The notes beneath the pieces were generated by a model. It did not search any database and was not told where the DNA came from. It worked only from the letters and a program-made list of their open reading frames with translations. 40,824 nt of DNA from Nitrosomonas sp. (lineage in GTDB: Bacteria > Pseudomonadota > Gammaproteobacteria > Burkholderiales > Nitrosomonadaceae): NCBI GenBank assembly GCA_017994575.1, contig JAGOKN010000018.1:1-40824 (forward strand). Reading direction: 5' to 3'. Shown piece after piece: positions 9,172 to 19,521 of the stretch (positions within the stretch are counted from its first letter, which is position 1; every line of letters begins with the position of its first letter). The translations under genes and the position numbers were made by a program.

Positions 9172-9188
9172 CGTGACGTTTTGTCACG
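9172..9188 (+). terminator. hairpin after the hsd operon
   Basis: CGTGAC and GTCACG form a perfect 6-bp stem with a GTTTT loop about 100 nt after the hsdR stop. There is no downstream T run, so intrinsic termination is doubtful. The position after the operon is the only support. Confidence 0.25.
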
Positions 9189-9225
9189 GGTTGGAGCTGC
9201 GCACGCCGTCTCGCCAGCGCCGACT

Positions 9226-9638
9226 CTTGGATCGTATGTTTTGCATGAAATCGCCATGACCGGAAATATTGATGATCATCTTCGCAATCATGGTTTTCTG
9301 CGTGTTTCCCAGGGATGGCGGCTGGCACCTGCCTATGATTTAAACCCGACACACAGCCTTTTACCCAACGAGTGCATCAACTGGCATTTAACCAAAGCGT
9401 TAAGCCATCATTAGATACTTGTCTGGAGCTGGCAGAATACTTTACATTAAATCAGTCAGTAACCGATCTTGCATTAAAAAAGATCGGGAAAAGTCTGGGT
9501 AATTGGCAACTGACCGCAAAACGTCATCAATTGCGCAGCGATGAAATCAAACGTATGGCACCATCCTTTGAGCATGAAGATAGTCAACGGCTAATTGCAA
9601 TGGCCGCAAAAACAATTTTACGTTCACGCAGCAGCTAA
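9226..9638 (+). pseudogene. hipA: HipA-family kinase remnant, 5'-truncated and frameshifted
   Basis: The first frame encodes EIAMTGNIDDHLRNHGFL followed by GWRLAPAYDLNP. These are the catalytic NxDDHxRNHGF loop and the Asp-containing segment of HipA serine/threonine kinases, the toxins of HipBA modules. At about 9372 the reading frame changes, and the C-terminal lobe continues as NQSVKPSLDTCLELAEYF and then EIKRMAPSFEHED. The N-terminal half and any hipB antitoxin gene are missing, so the module is dead. The remnant begins right where the GC-rich restriction block ends, suggesting that acquisition of the hsd operon, or a deletion, removed its 5' part. Confidence 0.75.
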
Positions 9639-9852
9639 TGGTCGATTTATTATGTGCGGCGGTATTGAATACCAAGATCAGAAGATTTATTTCCCGCAAC
9701 CGGATGCACGCTTGCCTGTGCGGCTACGAGATGGCAATGTTACCTGGATAACGTGGGGCAGGCGCAAGGATGAAGCCAGCGGTAAATTTCCGAATGGCGG
9801 CTGGGCACGACTGAATTCCATCAAAAGTGGCAAATGGAAACCCTGGCATCTA

Positions 9853-9954
9853 ATTCCAATTCGCGATAGAAAGAGAAATAATTATTTTAGTATAGTATTT
9901 TAAATACAGTTACTTATGTATTATGTATGTTCACATTTCTATCGCGAATTGGAA
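9853..9954. mobile_element. ~102-bp palindromic MITE-like insertion with TA duplication
   Basis: A 20-bp perfect inverted repeat (ATTCCAATTCGCGATAGAAA at 9853-9872, complement at 9936-9955) flanks an AT-rich centre that cannot encode a transposase. TA is present on both sides (9851-9852 and 9955-9956). Deleting element plus one TA (104 bp) restores the SRAP-like reading frame exactly. A TA target suggests mobilisation by a Tc1/mariner-IS630-type transposase elsewhere in the genome. The family name is inference. Confidence 0.75.
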
Positions 9955-10132
9955 TAAGGCCGGTTTTAATTGCCGCTGGCCAGTTCATGGAAAAAGACCA
10001 TGACAACCAATCTCACTGGGTACCATTGGATACAAGAATGGCGATTCAAGGACTATTTGTCAACAGCAATTGAAATCTGACCCACTTATCAAGTAAAAAC
10101 GTCAATCTAAATTTGACCCATCCTGATGCTTA

Positions 10133-11934
<1,802 letters not shown>

Positions 11935-12229
11935 TTAAATTACACCGCCTTGTCCATAAAAACATCAGCGGCAATTTTGCCTCAGGTGGGTCAATTTTAA
12001 ATTGTCGTTAGTGGGTCAGTTTTACATTGTTGGTGACACTATTGGCAGAAATAGATGATGAAATGCGGGTTTATGTGGTGACTATCAACACACCACCTGA
12101 ATATGCTTGGATACATGACCGCTGGCCAAGATTGGTTCGATTGATAGCGTTTGGTGTGCTTTACAATGAGCTATCCGGCATTAAATCAGCTATACGATCT
12201 GATCTGAACTAGCACACCTAAAATATAAA

Positions 12230-14026
12230 TCACCAAGACTTTATCTTGAATAAGCGCCCTTGGGCATTCTCGTCATGTAAAAATACCACTATTTCTTCGC
12301 TATCGAATACGGGCAGCTCATTTTCTGGCCTTATTGGCAAGTCAGAATCAATCAGAGTAATCATTGGTTGCAGGCCAAGATCAGCGTAACGTCGAATAAC
12401 ACTAAGAAGATTCTCTTTTTTCCTGTCATCCAGCGATTCAAATACGCCATCGTGATATACAAAACGGGGAAATCTGTCATCTATATGTGCTCTGAGTACT
12501 GCCAAATCAAATGCAATGCACAGTAGCTTACGGTAAGTATGACCTTGATTTGCACTTGTGGCATTACCAGCTTCGTCAAGGATTTCGGCAGTGTAATCTA
12601 AGTGACCGTCCTTATTCGGCGATACGCTGAGCAGCGCTTTCCGGTCGATCACCTCTTCAACAATTTCACTGAAAAAGAGCCGAATTGTTGAGAAAAGGCT
12701 TTTTTGATCAGAATTCTGCTCCTCAACGTTTGCTTCTATGCGTGTTTGTAGATGACTTAGCTCTTCACTTAATGTACGTATAGTAGTACGTAGTTCTTGC
12801 AATCGGTGTAGGAAGCCGCGTTGACGTTCAAGAGAAGTGATATCCGCACGAAGTGTTACCATTTCATCAGATACTTGCTTATATTTATTGAAGACATCAG
12901 TTCCACTAAGAAATGCCAATGTTTCCGAGCGCTTTTTCCCGAGAGTATTTAATTCGGCATTGACACGTTTTAGTTCTGATTCAACTTCGGCACGTTCCTC
13001 TTGAAGATAAATCCGACGCTCGTCAGTGATGGCGCGATTGAATGCGATTAGTTGCTGAAAATCTTTTTTAATCTGACCTTGGAAGAGCACTCCAGCCTCG
13101 GCGAATAAACGCTGAGCTTCATCAGGGTTAAATAGAATTCCGTCATCCTCTAAGGATGCCATAATTTTTTTCTTACTTTGAGTTAGTGAATAACGCTCTC
13201 CATTTAAGCTAGCTATGCGCTCATCAATGCCATCGACTAGAAATTTTGTATGAGCTTTGTCTTGCATGCGAAAATCGAAAGCATCAAGCAATTCCTGCTT
13301 TTTTTCAGCCTCTTTTTGCTTTAGTAGCAAGAGACCTTCAACCTTACTAATGTCTTCAATTGAACCGCCGAGCTCCTTCTTGATAGTTTCGGCTGTTTCC
13401 TGTTTTTCTGATAGTTGTTTCTCTTTGTCGTAATGTTCGGAAATAAGTTCTGCATCAAAGCCTAGTATGTGAGCAAGAAATGGCTTCCAGTAAGCGTGTT
13501 TTCCAGCGAACTTACGCAGTTGAAAAACATCTTGGTAGTCATCTTGAGTACGTAGCAAATAACCAAGTCCATTACGATATGACCAAGGTTTTAGTACACG
13601 CCAGTCAAGCAAGCTATCCAACAAGTCAATCGCTCGCTCAAATGGAACATCCGAGTGATCCCATTCTGGCGATGGGAGTGTAGAGAAGTCTTGATGGCCA
13701 GCTTGATATTTCTTGAAACTAATTCGCGTTGCTTCATCAACGCCGCGACGTATTGTGAGAAATGATGCATCTTCAAGCTCAACTTCAAGATAGAAAATAA
13801 ATTCTTTGAAAATGTCTAGATGTTTAAAAAGAAAAAACTTCGGATCACGATTCATTAAGAGTGCGAAGTCGATCAATCGACCTAGTGTTGATTTTCCGAG
13901 GTTATGAGTATCCTTCCTGCGGTTTTCAGCCAGTCGAATTTCAGCCATGACAACATTCATGCCCGCACGGAAATCAATCGCCTCAAAAAGATCAGACTTA
14001 TTAGAATAAAATCTAGATAGCTTCAT
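12230..14026 (-). CDS. ABC-3C defence system ATPase, DUF2326 domain
   Basis: A 598-residue SMC/RecN-like ATPase. The Walker A-like loop is HNLGKSTLGRL at about residues 41-51. A long coiled coil (~200-430) separates it from the C-terminal nucleotide-binding half. That half carries the DUF2326 region (IRLFFSEIVEEVI…) and the FVYHDGVFESLDDRKKENLL Walker B/D-loop-like segment. This arrangement is the ATPase of ABC-three-component (ABC-3C) anti-phage systems. It is the last gene of a three-gene minus-strand operon, overlapping the middle component by 14 nt. It is presumably a sensor or clamp that licenses the effector; the trigger is unknown. Confidence 0.85.
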   Translation of the reverse strand: MKLSRFYSNKSDLFEAIDFRAGMNVVMAEIRLAENRRKDTHNLGKSTLGRLIDFALLMNRDPKFFLFKHLDIFKEFIFYLEVELEDASFLTIRRGVDEATRISFKKYQAGHQDFSTLPSPEWDHSDVPFERAIDLLDSLLDWRVLKPWSYRNGLGYLLRTQDDYQDVFQLRKFAGKHAYWKPFLAHILGFDAELISEHYDKEKQLSEKQETAETIKKELGGSIEDISKVEGLLLLKQKEAEKKQELLDAFDFRMQDKAHTKFLVDGIDERIASLNGERYSLTQSKKKIMASLEDDGILFNPDEAQRLFAEAGVLFQGQIKKDFQQLIAFNRAITDERRIYLQEERAEVESELKRVNAELNTLGKKRSETLAFLSGTDVFNKYKQVSDEMVTLRADITSLERQRGFLHRLQELRTTIRTLSEELSHLQTRIEANVEEQNSDQKSLFSTIRLFFSEIVEEVIDRKALLSVSPNKDGHLDYTAEILDEAGNATSANQGHTYRKLLCIAFDLAVLRAHIDDRFPRFVYHDGVFESLDDRKKENLLSVIRRYADLGLQPMITLIDSDLPIRPENELPVFDSEEIVVFLHDENAQGRLFKIKSW

Positions 14027-14261
14027 TAGGCCCTATATACTCCACAGCATCTGTCTTGGGGTGATAGTCGATCAAACCCAGCAGATACAAAAAATTCAAT
14101 GCGGGTAAGAAAAGTATGTCGCCTCCAACAACAGCCTTCTTCGCATATTTCTTCAAAGCGTCATATTCGTCAAAGCGGCGAGCTTGCAAACGTTGCAATA
14201 AAAGCAAGGATATATTGATGACTGTGCGATCTGGGTGAGAATGTTTAGTTGGTCTAAGCAT
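14013..14261 (-). CDS. ABC-3C middle component
   Basis: An 82-residue protein lying between the nuclease effector and the ATPase and overlapping both (8 and 14 nt). Its size and position, plus a winged-helix-like core (ISLLLLQRLQARRFDEYDALKK, then FLPALNFLYLLGLIDYH), match the small middle component of ABC-3C systems. That component is thought to bridge ATPase and effector. The call rests mainly on context, since such short proteins vary greatly in sequence. Confidence 0.75.
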   Translation of the reverse strand: MLRPTKHSHPDRTVINISLLLLQRLQARRFDEYDALKKYAKKAVVGGDILFLPALNFLYLLGLIDYHPKTDAVEYIGPNEAI

Positions 14262-15204
14262 CGTCTAATTCTCCAATGTCGCAATTCCAGTACATATAGA
14301 ATAGTACTGCTCGTGTTAGTCGCTTATGTGCATGCTGACACAGTATTGGATCGCGACTAAATAGCAATTCAACAAGATACTCCATTACACAATCAAAGGA
14401 CTGGTGATCCTTGCGTTTGGAAGTGATTTTAAGTTGAAACTCCTCTGTCACTGATTCATATAAACGTTGTAAATCAATGTTCTCAGGCGCAGCTAAGAAG
14501 GTTCTAATCTGGGATGTGTCTTTGAGGTAGCGTCTACGTTGTTCTTTGGCGTAAGCCTCTGTCATGTTATTAAGCTCATTTTTCCGCTCGTAGGGAATGC
14601 GTGGTACAGGTGGCGTGTCAATTACAGCAGACAAAGCAGTGCGATACTTTGCCAGCGCTTGTACTACCACAGCTAAATCGTCCGAGCTAACAATTAACGG
14701 GGAGTCAACTGGATCAAGATTTGCCTTAAGCGCGACTTCAGGGAAAGTTTTTAGAAATAATTCCAATTGCTCAATGCCGCACAGGTAGATTGAGCTCTCT
14801 GGAATGTCACATTCTTTTGAAATTTGAGCACGTATATCGCTCTCTGCGTTGCCAGCTAAGCGCCGATTTGCGAATAGCATGTAATGATCAAGTTGTTTGC
14901 TATGACGTAGTTTCTTAATTCGTTGAATTTCTTTACCGACAATTGAGTTTACACCACCGCTAAAGTCAGCTTCAGAAAAATGACGGTTATAGCCGTTGGT
15001 ATGCTTAGCTTGGATAATTATTGTTCCGATCCAAGGCGAAGCTTTACTCGGGTGCAGTTCTGCGGTTCCAACAAATTTAGCATCGCGACCTCCATCTGGT
15101 CCTCTTGAAAATCCCTGAACCGATATACCAAGCAGGTGCTGGCACAAAAATACAATGAGTGTCTCGAATTGATCGCTATTCAGATCTTCGTAGGCATATT
15201 TCAT
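14254..15204 (-). CDS. ABC-3C effector with Mrr-like restriction endonuclease domain
   Basis: A 316-residue protein. The N-terminal ~70 residues carry a PD-(D/E)xK nuclease pattern: Glu14 in DQFETLIVFLCQHLLG, GPDGGRDAKF with Asp41, and IIIQAKH giving the Q-x-K dyad at 65-67. This is the Mrr/REase layout. The remaining ~240 residues should include the C-terminal domain that recruits ABC-3C partners. It is the first gene of the operon, with an ATG at 15204 and GGA upstream. Activation would cut DNA, either the invader's or the host's as abortive infection. The nuclease fold is visible; activity is inferred. Confidence 0.82.
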   Translation of the reverse strand: MKYAYEDLNSDQFETLIVFLCQHLLGISVQGFSRGPDGGRDAKFVGTAELHPSKASPWIGTIIIQAKHTNGYNRHFSEADFSGGVNSIVGKEIQRIKKLRHSKQLDHYMLFANRRLAGNAESDIRAQISKECDIPESSIYLCGIEQLELFLKTFPEVALKANLDPVDSPLIVSSDDLAVVVQALAKYRTALSAVIDTPPVPRIPYERKNELNNMTEAYAKEQRRRYLKDTSQIRTFLAAPENIDLQRLYESVTEEFQLKITSKRKDHQSFDCVMEYLVELLFSRDPILCQHAHKRLTRAVLFYMYWNCDIGELDDA

Positions 15205-15456
15205 TTGAATTCCGTGAGGGTATCTATGTGATATTTACCAGATTCAACATCATTTATAGTGTTGCATTGTATCAGTCTCATCGCGCAATCACCACGTACT
15301 AATGGTTAATGAAACCCAAATCCATCAATACATGGATAGCTCATCATACTGTGAGGTATGTTGGTTCTCATGAGATTCTTGATACAATCACTTCCTAGCA
15401 GCACTTGACGCTGTTAACTGGTAAATCTTCAGTTCTGATTGGCAAAATTTACCCAA
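15205..15456. other. intergenic region between the ABC-3C operon and kfrB-like gene
   Basis: About 250 nt with no gene. TGATTGG/CCAATCA at about 15436-15459 forms a 7-bp stem overlapping the kfrB stop codon. It may serve as a 3' structure for the korB-kfrB transcript, but it lacks a clean T tract in that direction. Confidence 0.3.
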
Positions 15457-15828
15457 TCAAATTTTCAACGTTCTTTTATTCTTGAACGCATCTATCGGGA
15501 TCAACGTGGCCTTCTCCCCATCATACGTAATAGCTACATCTTTACCCGCAACAGGTTTGCCATCAACAGCACTTAATTGGTGCACAATATAATCTTTGTT
15601 GACCTGCTGATAAAAAACAGCATTCTCTTTATCAATATGAATAACTTGTCCTTCATACTGATTTTTATCAACCGGTGTTTTAGCTAAATAAATATTGTAG
15701 ACACCCGGCTTGATACCTTCCTCAACCTTCTTGATAGTGCCAATCGTTTCCCATTCATTATTGTTTTGAGTTTGTAGAATCTTTTGTCCATTCATTACAA
15801 TCATTCGTAGCTTTTCGGATGTCATCAT
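15457..15828 (-). CDS. kfrB: KfrB-like plasmid protein
   Basis: A 123-residue protein. The motifs MIVMNGQKILQTQ, IKPGVYNIYLAKTPVDK, GQVIHIDKENAVFYQQV and VAITYDGEKATL resemble the KfrB domain found on IncP plasmids next to kfrA and korB, and at the ends of some conjugation proteins. It lies 36 nt after the korB-like gene in the same direction, so co-transcription is likely. The biochemical role is not established; association with stable maintenance is known for the Kfr group. Confidence 0.7.
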   Translation of the reverse strand: MMTSEKLRMIVMNGQKILQTQNNNEWETIGTIKKVEEGIKPGVYNIYLAKTPVDKNQYEGQVIHIDKENAVFYQQVNKDYIVHQLSAVDGKPVAGKDVAITYDGEKATLIPIDAFKNKRTLKI

Positions 15829-15864
15829 TTCAATTAGTTGTGTAGCACTGATAGCAAGTCAAAA

Positions 15865-16920
15865 TTATCCCGCTTCTTGTTGTCCGGCGATTTCTTCCAG
15901 TATTCTCATGAGATCGAAAGACTCTGATCTTTCCATGCCATGCAAAAAGGCAATCAATTGCAGTGCGCCGCTCCCCTTGGCTGAGAAGCTGCCATCTTGC
16001 AGTGCTTTGATGGTGAATTGAACGATATTGGAACAATTTCTGCCTTGCTCAAAATAATCACTAATCTTGGTCTTTAGTAACTCTTTACTATCGTTAGGCA
16101 GATCACGCATTAAATCCTGTGGCTTGCGTTTGTCTTTTTTAATCAAATTGTAAATAGAGTCCAGCAATGAAGGCGAGGTACCTTGTTTTTGATCGCTGTT
16201 ACTACCAGGAGTGGCATTGGATTTGTCTCCAGTACTGGATACATGATCATCCACAGAATTAGATGGAGGCGTTTTTTTAAGCTTTAAGAATTTACTGAAT
16301 TGGTATACATCCAATCGTGATATTTCTTCTTGTGTACTGAGTGCCAGCCAAGTGATTACTTCATCCAAATTGGCTTTATACAGCCTTGTTAAATCATAGA
16401 GTGCAGTGACATCTGTGCAACGGCCTGTCCGGTACACTTCTGCGAGTGGATCAGGTAGATCAAGGAGTGTGGCATGCATGGTGATATAGGGATTAGTTTT
16501 GCCAATGAGCCTTGCAATTTCAGATTTGGTTTTACCACCCGCCAGTTGTCGCCCTATAAAGTCAGCAATTTCTCTGGAGGTTAAATCATCTCGCTGCAGA
16601 TTCTCGATTACTTGATCAGCTTCACTGTAATCGGTATCAATGAATGCCGGAATCTTGGTTAATCCGGCATTAATGCTGGCGCGATAGCGTCTTGCACCAT
16701 GATTAATAATATAGGTTCCCGGTTTATCCGGATTGGGGCGAACCGATATCGGTGATTTCACTCCGCGTAATTTAATCGTCTCCGTTAATTCTCGTAACGT
16801 TTCCTGATTAAATTCCTTCCGGGGTTGATGGATATCTTCGCTGATCAGCGTGATGTCAATTTCTGTCGCACCGATAGGCGCAACAAGCCTTTTTTTATTA
16901 TCCTTTTTTTTTCCTGTCAT
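15865..16920 (-). CDS. korB: ParB/KorB-family plasmid partition and repressor protein
   Basis: A 351-residue protein. Residues ~25-120 form the ParB N-terminal nuclease-like/CTPase domain, with INHGARRYRASINAG as the conserved GxRRxxA box and ENLQRDDLTSREIADFI leading into the helix-turn-helix (SEIARLIGKTNPYITMHATLLDLP). The order and wording follow RK2 KorB closely. The C-terminal ~100 residues look unlike the SH3-like dimerisation domain of KorB, so this may be a divergent or chimeric member. KorB proteins both partition DNA and repress conjugation and replication operons. It is transcribed away from trbA across an AT-rich regulatory gap. No incC/parA partner is visible. Confidence 0.85.
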   Translation of the reverse strand: MTGKKKDNKKRLVAPIGATEIDITLISEDIHQPRKEFNQETLRELTETIKLRGVKSPISVRPNPDKPGTYIINHGARRYRASINAGLTKIPAFIDTDYSEADQVIENLQRDDLTSREIADFIGRQLAGGKTKSEIARLIGKTNPYITMHATLLDLPDPLAEVYRTGRCTDVTALYDLTRLYKANLDEVITWLALSTQEEISRLDVYQFSKFLKLKKTPPSNSVDDHVSSTGDKSNATPGSNSDQKQGTSPSLLDSIYNLIKKDKRKPQDLMRDLPNDSKELLKTKISDYFEQGRNCSNIVQFTIKALQDGSFSAKGSGALQLIAFLHGMERSESFDLMRILEEIAGQQEAG

Positions 16921-17359
16921 TTTTATCGTGGGCTTAACTTGCGCTCGTTATACTGGGTAAAAATATTTATTTTGATTAAATAATTCTACCCATTTATGAT
17001 TAGAAAGATAGAGGCTATGTATGTAGTCATCAACAAATAAAACGGCATATGTTTTCAGATTCTCCGGACTTTCCATCAATTACTCATCTACCCTCTATCC
17101 ATAGCATTTTAAGGTAATTATTAATTTAAGTATATTTATACAAATCAATAATGTAGTTAATTATTAGTTTGATTTCTATTTTAATCCTATTATTAATAAT
17201 TATCCATAAACTATGTATATAACGAAACTATTATTTAGCCCTCCATTGAATTAATGAATTTGTGTTTTTATTTTGGATTAAAATAGCAGCAATATTACTG
17301 CAAAACAATGGTGCTGATTAGTTAAGCTGCTTAAACCCTAAAAATGGCAGGGCTATTAT
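16921..17359. promoter_or_regulatory. AT-rich divergent control region between korB and trbA
   Basis: 439 nt without a gene, strongly AT-rich, lying between divergent genes. It presumably holds promoters in both directions. It contains a KorB-operator-like palindrome near the trbA end (listed separately) and several poly-A/T stretches that could be bent DNA. Confidence 0.5.
17322..17334. promoter_or_regulatory. candidate KorB-type operator TTAAGCTGCTTAA
   Basis: A perfect 6-bp inverted repeat around one central base. The RK2 KorB operator has the form TTTAGC-S-GCTAAA, so the half-sites and spacing are similar. The site lies 26 nt upstream of the trbA start codon and opposite a korB-like gene. 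Binding is inferred. Confidence 0.45.
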
Positions 17360-17719
17360 ATGTACAATTTAATCTTAATCACAAATATTTTGCGTATCCT
17401 TGATGAAAAGGATATGACCAAGTCAGAATTGGCAGAGAAGGCGGGTGTTTCCATCTCTTTTTTTACTGATCTGACTAATGACAAAGCCAATCCATCACTC
17501 AGAATTATAGAGGCAATTGCAGAAGCACTCGAGACCCCACTACCGATGCTATTGGATAGTTCGGATATGAGCGCGACTGATCTTGAAGCATTAACCAATC
17601 GAAAGCTAAAGCATTTGCCTAAAGGTTTTGTCTGGAAAGGTGGCGTTCTGAGTGAATTTGAGGCATATCAAGTCGAGCAATGGGATAAAAAGAACAGAGC
17701 GTTCTTGTTAAAAAAATAA
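17360..17719 (+). CDS. trbA: TrbA-like XRE-family repressor of the trb operon
   Basis: A 119-residue protein. An XRE helix-turn-helix occupies ~residues 5-65 (MTKSELAEKAGVSISFFTDLTNDKANPSLRIIEAIAEAL). The C-terminal KHLPKGFVWKGGVLSEFEAYQVEQWDKK segment resembles TrbA of RK2, which represses the mating-pair-formation promoters. The gene sits exactly where trbA lies in IncP plasmids, just before trbB. GGCAGGG precedes the ATG as ribosome site. Confidence 0.8.
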   Translation: MYNLILITNILRILDEKDMTKSELAEKAGVSISFFTDLTNDKANPSLRIIEAIAEALETPLPMLLDSSDMSATDLEALTNRKLKHLPKGFVWKGGVLSEFEAYQVEQWDKKNRAFLLKK

Positions 17720-17762
17720 AAGTAAGAAATAAATAAAGTAATAAAAAGCAGTAAAAAAAGTA

Positions 17763-17791
17763 TTGCACAAAATTTAATTACGTTATATTGT
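17763..17791 (+). promoter_or_regulatory. sigma70-type promoter of the trb operon
   Basis: -35 TTGCAC (17763-17768) and -10 TATTGT (17786-17791) with a 17-bp spacer; TATATT at 17784 is an alternative -10. It lies between trbA and trbB and would start transcription just after the ATG at 17793. This argues that trbB starts at the downstream ATG at 17823. Confidence 0.55.
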
Positions 17792-17822
17792 TATGTCGTG
17801 TGTAAGTTGTTGGAGTACTCGC

Positions 17823-18788
17823 ATGACATCGCAAGATCAATTACCTCACGTCACAACCGTTAAAGACCGGGCAAAGAGCAAGCTGGAGCGCGACGCAAGG
17901 GAAATACTGTCGGCCTTGCAAGATCCTGAAACGGTTGAAATCATGGTCAACGCCGATGGCCGTATCTGGCAAGAGAAGCTTGGTCAGAAGATCCAACATA
18001 TCGGAAATATCCAGGCTGCCCAGGTAGAGGCTGTTATCAAAACGGTAGCCGGTTTCCACGGTAAAGAAGTCAATCGATTCAACCCGATGATCGAGGGTGA
18101 ATTCCCGCTCGATAATTCACGCTTTGCCGGTCAATTACCCCCCATTGTTCCATCCCCCACTTTTGCCATCCGTAAAAAAGCCATCAAGATTTTTACGCTT
18201 GAGCAGTATGTAGAAACCGGTGTGTTGTCACCAAGACACTCTGATGTCATCAAAGATGCCGTGCGCAAGCACCGCAACATTTTAGTCATTGGTGGCACCG
18301 GATCAGGCAAAACGACCTTGATCAATGCCATTATCAATGAAATGGTTCTGTGTGACCCGGATGAGCGCATCTTTATCTTGGAGGATACCGGCGAGATTCA
18401 ATGTGCTGCCGAGAATTTTGTTCAGTATCACACCACCCTCGATGTCGACATGACCCAGTTGTTAAAAACAACCTTGCGTATGCGCCCGGATCGCATTCTG
18501 GTCGGTGAAGTGAGAGGCCCTGAAGCATTGGATTTACTCGATGCCTGGAACACCGGTCATGAGGGTGGAGCCGCCACATTACACGCCAATGATGCGCTAT
18601 CAGGACTAACCCGCCTGGAATCCCTGATTTCACGCAATCCTTCAGCACCTGTGGAGATCATGCCATTAATTGCAGAGGCGGTTGATATGGTCGTGCATAT
18701 CACGCGCACACCGCATGGCAGGAAAATCCAGCAAATTATCGAAGTACAAGGTTTTAAAAGAGGAAGTTACCAAATCAAGAAGTTGTAA
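17823..18788 (+). CDS. trbB: conjugal transfer ATPase TrbB (VirB11 family)
   Basis: A 321-residue hexameric secretion ATPase of the inner-membrane face of the type IV secretion channel. Walker A is GGTGSGKTT at residues 157-165. The Asp box is IFILEDTGEIQC, Walker B is RPDRILVGEVRG, and the His box is EGGAATLHAND. I chose the ATG at 17823 (GGAG upstream) over 17793, because 17793 coincides with the expected transcription start. Length is that of RP4-type TrbB. It is the first gene of the operon. Confidence 0.93.
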   Translation: MTSQDQLPHVTTVKDRAKSKLERDAREILSALQDPETVEIMVNADGRIWQEKLGQKIQHIGNIQAAQVEAVIKTVAGFHGKEVNRFNPMIEGEFPLDNSRFAGQLPPIVPSPTFAIRKKAIKIFTLEQYVETGVLSPRHSDVIKDAVRKHRNILVIGGTGSGKTTLINAIINEMVLCDPDERIFILEDTGEIQCAAENFVQYHTTLDVDMTQLLKTTLRMRPDRILVGEVRGPEALDLLDAWNTGHEGGAATLHANDALSGLTRLESLISRNPSAPVEIMPLIAEAVDMVVHITRTPHGRKIQQIIEVQGFKRGSYQIKKL

Positions 18789-18809
18789 ATCATCCATAGG
18801 AGCCAGTCA

Positions 18810-19199
18810 ATGAAACTGATTCATATCAAGGATATCTCTCCATTCTTTTGTTTCTTCTCAATCGTTTTTTTATTTGCACTGTTGTTTTCAACCGATAACG
18901 CGCAAGCCGCTGTAGGCGCAGGTGGTGCGCTTCCCTATGAAACTTGGCTGGTGAATCTCAGAAACTCCGTCACCGGTCCCGTTGCTTTTACCCTATCCAT
19001 TGTCGGCATTGTCGTTGCAGGTGGCATTCTGATCTTTGGTGGTGAACTCAATGCATTTTTCCGCACATTGATTTTTATCGTGCTGGTTATGGCATTACTC
19101 GTGGGGGCCAACAACATCATGACCAATCTATTTCAGGGCGCGGTTATTCCGGGTGAAATACCCCAAGACCAGGAATCAATCGTAAATTCACAGGAATAG
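18810..19199 (+). CDS. trbC: conjugal pilin precursor TrbC
   Basis: A 129-residue small membrane protein. The N-terminal signal ends near [12 protein letters not shown]. Two hydrophobic helices follow ([21 protein letters not shown] and [19 protein letters not shown]), the VirB2/TrbC pilin pattern. RP4 TrbC is cyclised by the TraF peptidase, and no traF is in this window. AGGAG at ~18798 serves as ribosome site. Confidence 0.88.
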   Translation: MKLIHIKDISPFFCFFSIVFLFALLFSTDNAQAAVGAGGALPYETWLVNLRNSVTGPVAFTLSIVGIVVAGGILIFGGELNAFFRTLIFIVLVMALLVGANNIMTNLFQGAVIPGEIPQDQESIVNSQE

Positions 19200-19209
19200 G
19201 AGGCTGATT

Positions 19210-19521
19210 ATGGCGCTTCGAACCATACCTATCCGTCAATCGGGTAATCGTCCTAACCTGTTTATGGGTGGTGACCGGGAACTGGTTATGTTCTCTATCC
19301 TGATTGCTGCGACATCCATTTTTGTGGCGATGGAAGTCAAAGCCACACTCTTCGGCATAGCCCTATGGGTTTTTGCACTGTTTGCACTGCGACTGATGGC
19401 TAAAAATGATCCGCAATTGCGTCATGTTTACCTGCGCCAGATGCAATACAAAAAATACTATCCGGCGCGAAGCACACCTTTTTATGACAATACGCTCACA
19501 CAGGAAAAACAGCATCTATGA
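19210..19521 (+). CDS. trbD: conjugal transfer protein TrbD (VirB3-like)
   Basis: A 103-residue inner-membrane protein. It starts IPIRQSGNRPNLFMGGDRELVM, the conserved TrbD/VirB3 head, followed by a hydrophobic hairpin (MFSILIAATSIFVA; GIALWVFALFALRL). It helps the TrbE ATPase localise. The stop overlaps the trbE ATG (ATGA). Confidence 0.9.
   Translation: MALRTIPIRQSGNRPNLFMGGDRELVMFSILIAATSIFVAMEVKATLFGIALWVFALFALRLMAKNDPQLRHVYLRQMQYKKYYPARSTPFYDNTLTQEKQHL

Noticed and set aside
12027-12212. Independent small gene after the IS21 element
   Set aside because: Its sequence joins in frame to the SRAP-like fragment at 10057 once the IS and one CTATT copy are removed, so it is the 3' end of that pseudogene. 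The first residues come from the IS end.
17793-17822. Upstream trbB start at 17793
   Set aside because: It lies only 2 nt after the likely -10 element and adds cysteine-rich residues not expected in TrbB. The ATG at 17823 has a ribosome site.
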